NCBI RefSeq assembly: GCF_001730315.1
Contig: NZ_MIKC01000040.1
Coordinates: 1 to 64,000, forward strand
Reading direction: 5' to 3'
DNA: 64,000 nucleotides
From: Enterococcus ureilyticus
Lineage (GTDB): Bacteria; Bacillota; Bacilli; Lactobacillales; Enterococcaceae
The translations under genes and the position numbers were made by a program. The notes beneath the pieces were generated by a model. It was not told where the DNA came from and made no database searches. It saw only the letters and a program-made list of their open reading frames with translations. Positions 36,714 to 44,100 of this stretch are shown piece by piece. Positions within the stretch are counted from its first letter, which is position 1. Each line of letters begins with the position of its first letter.

Positions 36714-37448
36714 ATGAAGAAAAAAATATTATTTTTATTATTTACTCTAATTGCTGTAAGTGGCTGTAGCAAAGCTAATGGACATACAACACTAAATGCG
36801 TTAGATAAACCGCTTGCTTGGCAAGAGAAGAGAGAAAAGCCTTTTGGAAAATATGATTATGGTATGTTAGACGAACAAAAATTTAATAAGCTATTAAAAG
36901 AAAAATTTGAGGTCTCACTTCCAAAATACTACAAGGATATGACGATTACTTTTACTAAAAATTTTGTGACAGAAGAAGTCTATGCGGAGCAACCTGATTA
37001 TTTTATAACAGCACAAGGTGAAACGCTCTATTTAAAAATTGTCAGTCAATACAAAGAGACACAGGAATTAGTTTTGTATACCACGATGGAATTCGAATAT
37101 GTGTTTGATCGAGAGAATGGACAGGTGACGCTAAAAAATCAATCAGTCATGATAAATGATGCATCAAAAGAAGGGAAATTACTTAATAATACTTTCGATC
37201 AATTAATTACAGATATGGGACAAGTAACGAATATTAAGCATATCAATAAGAAATTAGAGGAATTTCATACATTAACGAAAAAGGAAAAAGATAATCTTAG
37301 CAATCAAATAATTGTTTTGTATGATGACTCGGCCGTTGGAAAAGAAAGAAATGAACTGCAAAAAGTCTTGTCAGTTCAGTACAATCCGGAAGGGATTTTA
37401 AAAAATACGTATTTTTATATTGTAGACGTTATTGATGAAGAAAAATGA
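36714..37448 (+). CDS. Lipoprotein of unknown function (module B)
   Basis: This 244-aa lipoprotein has lipobox VSGC. It is the paralogue of the protein at 13532, sharing KPFGKYDYGMLDE and the charged C-terminal half. The start is ATG 36714, with AAGGGGAACATC upstream; a frame start at 36669 would put a charged segment before the signal peptide. No family was recognised. Confidence 0.8.
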   Translation: MKKKILFLLFTLIAVSGCSKANGHTTLNALDKPLAWQEKREKPFGKYDYGMLDEQKFNKLLKEKFEVSLPKYYKDMTITFTKNFVTEEVYAEQPDYFITAQGETLYLKIVSQYKETQELVLYTTMEFEYVFDRENGQVTLKNQSVMINDASKEGKLLNNTFDQLITDMGQVTNIKHINKKLEEFHTLTKKEKDNLSNQIIVLYDDSAVGKERNELQKVLSVQYNPEGILKNTYFYIVDVIDEEK

Positions 37449-37508
37449 AACGACAGCTGAGAACAATTTATAAGAAGTTTGGCTACTAAATCTATAAGGA
37501 GTTTACCC

Positions 37509-39215
37509 ATGAGTTTATTCGCTAATCAACTAAATGATCGTACAAGAAAATATTATCTAATAGGTATGTATTGTCTATTTCTATTTTTAAGTATTTTTAC
37601 CATTTATTTCACGTTAATTAAAAATCAAAAAATGTTTCTTGGAGATGATTTAGAGTTTCATTTAGGGAGAATTGAAGGGCTCTACTTAGCTATTTCGAAT
37701 GGAGATTATTTGCCAAAAATCAACTATTTTTTTCTTCAAGGAATGGGCTATATTTCTAGTATATTTTATCCAGATCTATTACTATATCCAGCAGCTCTAC
37801 TTAGAATAAGCGGTCTTTCTACAGCGCAGGCTTATGTTATATATATGGTAATAATTAACTTCTTTACCTTTGTGATTGCCTACCATTCGTTTTATTCGAT
37901 AAACAAAGTAAGGAATAAAAGTTTTTTGTTTGCCATACTATATGGTCTATCTTCGTATAGGCTTTGTGATGTATTATACCGTGCAGCTTTAGGTGAGACC
38001 TTGGCTTTTATGGTTTTGCCAATTGCGTTTGTTGGAATTATTAAAATTGTGTCTGGTAATTACAAACAGTTTTATATTCTAACTATTGGGATGTCTTTGC
38101 TATTTTTTAGTCATATGATTACTTCTTTTATTTTTGGCCTTTTCATTTTAATTTTCTTGATATTGAATATAAAGAAGCTGATGAAGGAAAAACAAAGAAT
38201 TCTTTACATTATAGTAGCGGCTATTAGTACGATTTTTTTAGTGGCACTGTCCCTTTTTCCGATGGTTGAACAAATCCAGTTTCAAAAACTTGCATTTCAG
38301 GATAGAACTATGTTTTATCTTGGAAAAACAGCTGAGCCTCTATTAAGCTATGTAAACACTGCATGGAGAAACCAAGGTTTTAATAATTTGGGATTATTCG
38401 TTTTGATTTTACTTTTGTTGTATATACTAAGATTTACACAATTGAATAGGCTGAATAAGCAAATTATTGGAATAAGTATTGCCTTTTTTATCATGGCAAC
38501 GACGCTATTTCCAAATCAATTATTAAACCATACGATTCTAAATATGATTCAATTTCCATGGCGTTATTTTATTATCGTGACACTTGGCATCTGTTGGGTA
38601 ACTGCAGATACTATAGAGGAGCTACTGCCTAAAAAAGTTAATGGGAAAAAATGGTTTATACCAGCTATTCTATGTCTGTTAACAGTTAATACTTTTTACT
38701 ATCAGCATAATTTGAGAACAGATCTCTTACAACAGGATAGAAGAATAGCTCATTCTTCATTTTCAAAATTAAAAGGTCAGCAACTTGGGTATGGGCAAGA
38801 ATATCTACCTAGTGGCTTCAAGTATCTGATGGATTCTCATACGTTAATTATACTACCTGAAGAGACTCCCGTTGATAATATGAAGCGGGTATACAACGTA
38901 ATGACTCTCGATTTCAAAGCCAAGGAAAGAACCAAACTAATTTTCCCAATTATTTATTACAAAGGATATAAAGTAAATGTAGAGGGAAGCGGCACAGTCA
39001 GCGAGATCCAAAAATGTCAAGAGCCCTATGGCTTTTCAGAAGTTTTCGTAGAAGGAAATGGTCGATTAACTTTTTGGTACGAAGGAACAACGATTCAAAG
39101 AGTATCCTTCTATATTTCCCTTACTACAGCTGTGCTTTTGATAGGTTATATTGGGGTACAGAGAAAAAAACGTAATGCTGAAGAAATTATTAAGTTAGAA
39201 GACAATAATGATTGA
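37509..39215 (+). CDS. Multi-TM GT-C-like membrane protein (PTPS-related/YfhO-like), module B only
   Basis: This 568-aa membrane protein has about 12 TM helices and a short extracellular C-terminal region (about 440-535) before a last TM. LGDDLEFHLGRIEGL near the N-terminus resembles the acidic first-loop motif of GT-C glycosyltransferases, and the protein looks like the 6-pyruvoyl-tetrahydropterin-synthase-related membrane family. It has no counterpart in module A. ATG 37509 has AAGGAG seven bases upstream. A second glycan-transfer step for module B is possible but rests on fold resemblance. Confidence 0.7.
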   Translation: MSLFANQLNDRTRKYYLIGMYCLFLFLSIFTIYFTLIKNQKMFLGDDLEFHLGRIEGLYLAISNGDYLPKINYFFLQGMGYISSIFYPDLLLYPAALLRISGLSTAQAYVIYMVIINFFTFVIAYHSFYSINKVRNKSFLFAILYGLSSYRLCDVLYRAALGETLAFMVLPIAFVGIIKIVSGNYKQFYILTIGMSLLFFSHMITSFIFGLFILIFLILNIKKLMKEKQRILYIIVAAISTIFLVALSLFPMVEQIQFQKLAFQDRTMFYLGKTAEPLLSYVNTAWRNQGFNNLGLFVLILLLLYILRFTQLNRLNKQIIGISIAFFIMATTLFPNQLLNHTILNMIQFPWRYFIIVTLGICWVTADTIEELLPKKVNGKKWFIPAILCLLTVNTFYYQHNLRTDLLQQDRRIAHSSFSKLKGQQLGYGQEYLPSGFKYLMDSHTLIILPEETPVDNMKRVYNVMTLDFKAKERTKLIFPIIYYKGYKVNVEGSGTVSEIQKCQEPYGFSEVFVEGNGRLTFWYEGTTIQRVSFYISLTTAVLLIGYIGVQRKKRNAEEIIKLEDNND

Positions 39216-39331
39216 ATCGCAGTCTCAAAATATCATAAAAAAGTATCTATAATGTAACAATTTTGCAGTGAGCTTGAACAAAAAAATGTATGGTGCCTGG
39301 CATGATGAAGGGCGATTACTCAAAACGAGAG

Positions 39332-39366
39332 AAAAAGCTAAACTTTAGTTGTTTGGCTTTTTTTCT
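39332..39366 (+). terminator. Intrinsic terminator after module B
   Basis: AAAAAGCTAAAC pairs with GTTTGGCTTTTT (one G-U pair) over a seven-base loop, followed by TTTTC. It ends the long module B series. The rest of the 39216-39428 gap shows no gene. Confidence 0.8.
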
Positions 39367-39428
39367 TGCCTTAGAGTTCACTCCATGGTTTATGATAAAT
39401 ACAACAAATAGAAATGGAGAGGAAGCAT

Positions 39429-40010
39429 ATGACCAAAACATTATATTTGATGAGACATGGGGAAACAGTATTCAATCAACAGAAAAAAATCCAAGGCTGG
39501 TGTGATTCGCCACTTACAGAAAAAGGCATCAAACAAGCGCAAATAGCTGGAAACTATTTCAAGGAGCATGGGATCACGTTTGATCACGCATATGCTTCGA
39601 CATCTGAACGAGCAAGCGATACATTAGAACAAGTCACTGACATGCCTTATAAAAGAGTAAAAGGATTAAAAGAATGGCATTTTGGGCGATTTGAGTCGGA
39701 AAGTGAATTATTGAATCCGCCATTACCATACGGAGATTTCTTTGCTGGATATGGTGGAGAAGAGGAGTTTCAATTTAGAGAACGTGTATCAGAAGCTTTA
39801 ATGACTATTATGAAAGAAGCTGGTGAAACTGTCCTAGCAGTCTCTCATGGTGCAGCGTGTCGGCAATTTATGCGAAACTGGGCGCATACTAGTGAAGTCG
39901 ATCAAAAAGATCGATTAGGCAATTGTTGTATTTTGAAGTTTGAGTTTGAGAACGATACTTTTAAATTAATAGAAATCATCAATCATGATTTTTCGAGTTT
40001 GATAGAATAA
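39429..40010 (+). CDS. Histidine phosphatase family protein
   Basis: This 193-aa cytoplasmic phosphatase of the phosphoglycerate-mutase-like superfamily has the N-terminal LMRHGET motif with phospho-accepting His10, an Arg after the GWCDSPLT segment, and a second catalytic His in VSHGAACRQF. The substrate cannot be told from sequence. ATG 39429 has GGAGAGGAAG upstream. A frame-internal ATG at 39414 is part of the ribosome binding site. It lies 19 bases before the MerR gene and is probably co-transcribed with it. Confidence 0.88.
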   Translation: MTKTLYLMRHGETVFNQQKKIQGWCDSPLTEKGIKQAQIAGNYFKEHGITFDHAYASTSERASDTLEQVTDMPYKRVKGLKEWHFGRFESESELLNPPLPYGDFFAGYGGEEEFQFRERVSEALMTIMKEAGETVLAVSHGAACRQFMRNWAHTSEVDQKDRLGNCCILKFEFENDTFKLIEIINHDFSSLIE

Positions 40011-40029
40011 ATCAAAGGAGGAAACCAAA

Positions 40030-40443
40030 ATGAATAGTAAAGAAGCAGCTGAAATGTTTGGTTTAACGACAGATACTCTGCGCTATTATGAACGTGTCGG
40101 CGTTATCCCACCAGTAGAACGGGATAAAAATGGTTATCGAATCTATACAAACAGAGACCTTAATTGGATTTTCTTAGCAAAAAGTTTACGTCAAGCAGGA
40201 GTATCCATCGAATCTTTGATTGAATTTGCAACACTTTCTCAACTTGGAGGGGATGTTCAACAAGCTCAAAAACAAATCTTAAAAGATCAACTACAAGAAA
40301 TCGATGTGAAATTAAAACAAATGACAGAGACGCGTGATCTACTTCAATATAAAATCGATACGTATGATGACCATATCGCTCAATTTAAATCAGGCGAAGT
40401 CACAGCTGATAATGTTGAGAAGCTTTGGAAGAGGAATCAATAA
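40030..40443 (+). CDS. MerR-family transcriptional regulator
   Basis: This 137-aa regulator has an N-terminal MerR winged helix (about 1-70; SKEAAEMFGLTTDTLRYYERVGVIPP) and a C-terminal dimerising coiled coil (about 75-130). It lacks the Cys cluster of metal-sensing MerR proteins and resembles the group often paired with aldo-keto reductases. A strong AAAGGAGG precedes it. The next stretch carries a possible aldo-keto reductase remnant, which agrees with that pairing. Confidence 0.85.
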   Translation: MNSKEAAEMFGLTTDTLRYYERVGVIPPVERDKNGYRIYTNRDLNWIFLAKSLRQAGVSIESLIEFATLSQLGGDVQQAQKQILKDQLQEIDVKLKQMTETRDLLQYKIDTYDDHIAQFKSGEVTADNVEKLWKRNQ

Positions 40444-40459
40444 AATAAAGCAGTAATCT

Positions 40460-40614
40460 TTGGCTATGAAAAACTTGTTCTAATCTATATGGCACTATTA
40501 GAGAAGGTAAACGAAATAGAGGCAACCCAAATGCAAACAGTAATTGGCGCAAACTATCAAAAATCAGTAGCCCAAGTTATTATCAATTGGTTGCTTGAAA
40601 ATGATAATCAACAA
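40460..40614 (+). pseudogene. Possible remnant of an aldo-keto reductase C-terminus
   Basis: A reading frame around 40489-40614 encodes a short segment with KSVAQVIINWLLEN, which resembles the conserved SVAQVxLRWL helix of aldo-keto reductases. There is no N-terminal barrel and no ribosome binding site. Aldo-keto reductase genes often follow MerR genes of this type. The similarity is short, so the call is tentative. Confidence 0.3.
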
Positions 40615-40615
40615 G

Positions 40616-40658
40616 AAAAAGTAGCACTCTCAATAAAGAAGGGGGCTACTTTTTTTGT
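40616..40658 (+). terminator. Intrinsic terminator after MerR unit
   Basis: AAAAAGTAGC and GCTACTTTTTTT pair over a purine-rich loop, followed by a T-run. It ends the plus-strand phosphatase-MerR unit just before the convergent amidase gene. Confidence 0.75.
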
Positions 40659-40668
40659 TTCTATCCAG

Positions 40669-41667
40669 CTATTTTTTTACATTCCGATACAAAATATCTT
40701 CTGTATCACCATTAGACCAAATTTTTCCTGTTGTGGCATCAAAATCTTCATTTCCTAATTGAATACAACGAATGCGTTGATTGTTGTATGTTTTATAGTA
40801 ATAATTTAACGAGTTATTCACCATGACTGTAGTGTATTGCGTATAGTCATAGGCTTGGGTTGTTTTGACAACTCCTTTTGGAATATCAACATTCGCAAGC
40901 ACATGAAACATTGAAGTAACGCCGTCTAATTCTGTTTGTACATCTTGTAGGCAAGCTTTCAAAAAGACCGCTCTGACAAATCGTGATGGCGGTGTAAAAT
41001 CACCTGGTAAGCCAAATGCGCCAGCTCCTTGTCCAAAAGGTTTCATTACCATGTCATTTAAGTGGACTTCGGTTTTTTGTTCAGGTTGTAGCCCAATGTA
41101 GTTTCTTAGATTTGTCGTATGCCACTTGTAATCTGGGCTATTTGTCATAACACCAATTGTATTTTCATGAATATGTAACGTTTGTTCCGTATATTCAATG
41201 ACGATACTTTCGCCAGTTTTATCAGTGACGACCCAGTGAAGAGGTAAAACGATTCCTAAGAAATCTAACGCTGTGTTTTCCACTTGGGCATTTTCCATCG
41301 TCCGTACTACTTCTTCAATAGTAGAACACGTAGAGAGTAAGAAGGGAACAACGTCATGGGGCGCTAAAGTATACTTTTTAGCAGTGTCTTGACTATTATA
41401 ATCAGCGTAACCTGAAAAATAAAGTGCTGCGCAGGAAAGGCCTTTTTCGTTTAAGCCATCGGCGAAAACAAAGTGTTCTTTATCGACTTGTCGTGCCATT
41501 CCTACGAACGCATACTCGTTTTTATGATCATTGCTTTCATCATTAACAAATACAAATTTATTTCGCGGAATAAAAGTTGGCTCGCCCTCTAGAACAACTG
41601 CAAAATCCATTGTTCTTGCGAGTAAAACATGTTGATCTTTGGTAGACATCGTGATACTTGTGCACAT
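40669..41667 (-). CDS. Linear amide C-N hydrolase (YxeI/choloylglycine hydrolase family)
   Basis: This 332-aa Ntn-hydrolase of the penicillin V acylase and bile salt hydrolase family begins MCTS, so Cys2 would become the N-terminal nucleophile after Met removal. LARTMDF carries the conserved Arg and Asp, and MTNSPDYKWH the conserved Asn region. The N-terminus is more like penicillin V acylases such as YxeI than typical enterococcal bile salt hydrolases, so the substrate (bile salt, acyl-homoserine lactone, penicillin V) is open. ATG 41667 follows AAGGAGCG. Upstream in-frame codons would hide Cys2 and are rejected. Confidence 0.88.
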   Translation of the reverse strand: MCTSITMSTKDQHVLLARTMDFAVVLEGEPTFIPRNKFVFVNDESNDHKNEYAFVGMARQVDKEHFVFADGLNEKGLSCAALYFSGYADYNSQDTAKKYTLAPHDVVPFLLSTCSTIEEVVRTMENAQVENTALDFLGIVLPLHWVVTDKTGESIVIEYTEQTLHIHENTIGVMTNSPDYKWHTTNLRNYIGLQPEQKTEVHLNDMVMKPFGQGAGAFGLPGDFTPPSRFVRAVFLKACLQDVQTELDGVTSMFHVLANVDIPKGVVKTTQAYDYTQYTTVMVNNSLNYYYKTYNNQRIRCIQLGNEDFDATTGKIWSNGDTEDILYRNVKK

Positions 41668-42032
41668 AAACCATCGCTCCTTATTATTTATGAAATACAA
41701 ACTTTATCTAAAAATGAATACTATAGAATCATTTATGCTAGAGTGAACTTTCTAAAAGTTTAACGTAGTTTAAAATTATAATCAAATAAATAGTATAGAG
41801 TTTTACATAAGTAAATTTAGAAAAATGTGTATCAGTAGGGATTGTTTATATAAAGATAGCAAAAAAAAGAAATTTTTATGTAGTGTGAAAGAAATGATTA
41901 ATGGAGATGACTAGTAGCTATTTAACAGGTGACACAAAATCTCCTTTACGAGCTTGTTCAATTGAGTAACTGTCTACAAAATCTAATTCTATAAATAACA
42001 ATCATTATAATTTAATTTAAAATGTATATGTT

Positions 42033-42061
42033 TTGACACTGTTTCATTTATTGTTTAATAT
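42033..42061 (+). promoter_or_regulatory. Sigma-A-type promoter of the LPQAG adhesin
   Basis: TTGACA (42033-42038), 17 bases, then TAATAT (42056-42061). It lies about 75 bases before the adhesin start. The rest of the 41668-42135 gap is AT-rich and shows no gene. Confidence 0.65.
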
Positions 42062-42135
42062 CAAAAAGCAACTTTTTATAAGGTGATAAAAAAATTGGTC
42101 TATATCGATAGCGAGGAAGGAACGATGTATAAAAG

Positions 42136-43788
42136 ATGTTAAAGAAATTGTCATGGTGTGTCTTACTGTTTGTAGGTTTTTTAGGAATAGTTGGTTTTAG
42201 CCAACAGTCACTGGCTGCAGAATTAAGTAGTGGAGGATTTGTTGATTCGATTCATTTTGATAAAACAGAATTATCAGATGGTGAACTGACCTCTATTCGA
42301 GTAAACTTTAGTGAAAAATCTAATACAAAGTTAAAAGCTGGAGATACATTAACTTTAACATTACCAAAAGAGCTTGAAGGTCTTGCAGACTCTGATAGTG
42401 AACCACGTGAAATTGATTTAAATGGATTAGGGACAGTCCGTGTTTATAAAGCGAAAGTGATTGCCACATTTAATGAGAAAGTAAATCAACTCGATCATGT
42501 TCGTGGTGAGTTTACGTTCGGCGTACGTGTAAAAAATGTTCCAGAAAATACAGTAACAGAGATCCCAGCAAACCTGGGCACGACAATCACTGTACCAAAT
42601 ATTGTAATCAAAGGACATACCGGTGGTGGCGTGGAAGGGGAAAATCCATTCTTTTACAAAACAGGAGATTTACTAGGTAAATCCGGCCAAATCCGTTGGT
42701 TCTTAAATGCAAATTTGAATAAAAGTGAATTAGGCAATGATATTGTGTTGACCGATACATCAGGTGGCGGTCAAGTGTTAAATAAAGATAGTTTTATCTT
42801 TACTATTGATAATTACTTAGGTCGGTCAACGTTAAGCTTGGAAGAATTTGAAAATCAACGATACGGTACAGTGGAATTTGGAGCAGATAATGCTTTTGTG
42901 ATCCGTCTTTATCGTGAAAAAGCCCGTTTGGCTTCATTTTCAATCATGTATACAGCAACGATAACAGAGGCTGGGGAAAAGCAGCCTAACTTTATCAACG
43001 ATTGCCAAATCGATTACCAACTGTATTATGAAAAAGCGACAAATGAAACAGCAACTCATAAAGTGAAAAATATCTTTTTAGATGGTAATGCCACGGGTGA
43101 AGAAGAGCAACGAGTAAAAGAGCCAATTGAACAGGAAGAAATTATCGAAGATGAATCAGGTCAGTTAGAAGAAATTACGCCTCTTGATCCAGAACAATCG
43201 AAGGAAACAACAGAAGAAGAATTAAACAAAGGGAAAGAAGACCAACCAGAAATCAATGTAGGTGAACAAACAGAGATCATCGAGGACGAATCGAGTGAAC
43301 TAAGCGAGCTTCAACCAATCGAGGAAGAAAAGGCGAACGAAAGCCAAGAAGAAGAATTAAATAGAGCAAAAGAAGATCAACCCGAAATTCATGTAGGTGA
43401 ACAAACTGAAATCATCGAGGACGAATCAATTACGTTAGAAGAAATAAAGTCAATTGAACCAGAAATTGTCGAAGTAACAGAAGTACCACCGCTAGAACCT
43501 GCTCTCTCTAAAAAAGAGATAGAGGTTCGTCAGGATAAGTCTGTAACAGAGAAAATCAAACCAAGCGGTCATGCAAAAGGGGAGCCAATACCAGTAAAGG
43601 AAGAAAAGAAACAACCAAAAAATAATCATGTTCTTTTGACTCTTTCAAAACGGAATACTACAAAAGCAAATGAACAGTTGCCTCAGGCCGGTAGTAATGA
43701 CAGTAGGTTAGCTGTGCTTGCTGGTTTAGCAATGATGGTGTTTACGCTAGGAGCTTATGCATTAAATCGCAAAAAAATAACTAAATAA
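42136..43788 (+). CDS. LPxTG-type (LPQAG) MSCRAMM-like adhesin with acidic repeats
   Basis: This 550-aa wall-anchored protein has a signal peptide to about residue 28 (SLAAE). Two Ig-like beta domains of the collagen/fibrinogen-binding MSCRAMM style span about 30-320 (LKAGDTLTLTLP; GKSGQIRWFLNANLN). Acidic 45-residue repeats start EIIEDES (about 335-440), followed by a Lys/Pro-rich wall-spanning part, the sorting motif LPQAG, a TM and a basic tail. The ribosome binding site GAGGAAGG is 15-17 bases from ATG 42136 but well placed for a five-codon frame at 42125-42142 that overlaps this start. This may be translational reinitiation or a weak start. The host ligand is unknown. Confidence 0.85.
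   Translation: MLKKLSWCVLLFVGFLGIVGFSQQSLAAELSSGGFVDSIHFDKTELSDGELTSIRVNFSEKSNTKLKAGDTLTLTLPKELEGLADSDSEPREIDLNGLGTVRVYKAKVIATFNEKVNQLDHVRGEFTFGVRVKNVPENTVTEIPANLGTTITVPNIVIKGHTGGGVEGENPFFYKTGDLLGKSGQIRWFLNANLNKSELGNDIVLTDTSGGGQVLNKDSFIFTIDNYLGRSTLSLEEFENQRYGTVEFGADNAFVIRLYREKARLASFSIMYTATITEAGEKQPNFINDCQIDYQLYYEKATNETATHKVKNIFLDGNATGEEEQRVKEPIEQEEIIEDESGQLEEITPLDPEQSKETTEEELNKGKEDQPEINVGEQTEIIEDESSELSELQPIEEEKANESQEEELNRAKEDQPEIHVGEQTEIIEDESITLEEIKSIEPEIVEVTEVPPLEPALSKKEIEVRQDKSVTEKIKPSGHAKGEPIPVKEEKKQPKNNHVLLTLSKRNTTKANEQLPQAGSNDSRLAVLAGLAMMVFTLGAYALNRKKITK
43138..43450 (+). repeat. 135-bp tandem coding repeats (2.3 copies)
   Basis: Copies begin at 43138, 43273 and 43408, each encoding EIIEDES followed by a Glu-rich segment. 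The first two are complete (45 codons) and share EEELNxxKEDQPEIxVGEQT. The third diverges after about 14 codons. The number of copies is likely to vary between strains by slippage or recombination. Confidence 0.85.
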
Positions 43789-43803
43789 GAAATAGAAATA
43801 AAG

Positions 43804-43850
43804 ATAGAGGATAGGGCAAATTTCATATGTGCCCTATCCTCTATTTATAT
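43804..43850 (+). terminator. Terminator hairpin after LPQAG adhesin
   Basis: A perfect 15-bp stem (ATAGAGGATAGGGCA at 43804-43818 and its complement at 43830-43844) is followed by a short T-rich stretch. Beyond it, up to 44100, lies AT-rich leader DNA with the palindrome AATATTCGAAATATT near 44060, before the third large adhesin. Confidence 0.75.
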
Positions 43851-44100
43851 TCACTCACCAAAAGTCTGATTACCAAGCGATAGGTATGTTTTGTCCAAAT
43901 GAGAACGCCAACATTTTTCAATGTCTTCTTCCGCCATTCCGTTAATTGGAAACATAAAAGATAAAAATAATGTACCATAGTATATGAGTAATTTTATTTA
44001 TTAAACATTATTTTATGATAATATTTGTTCTTTTATTTATTTAAGAAATAGAGAGAATAATATTCGAAATATTGTGAGTGATTACAAAAGGAGTGCACAA

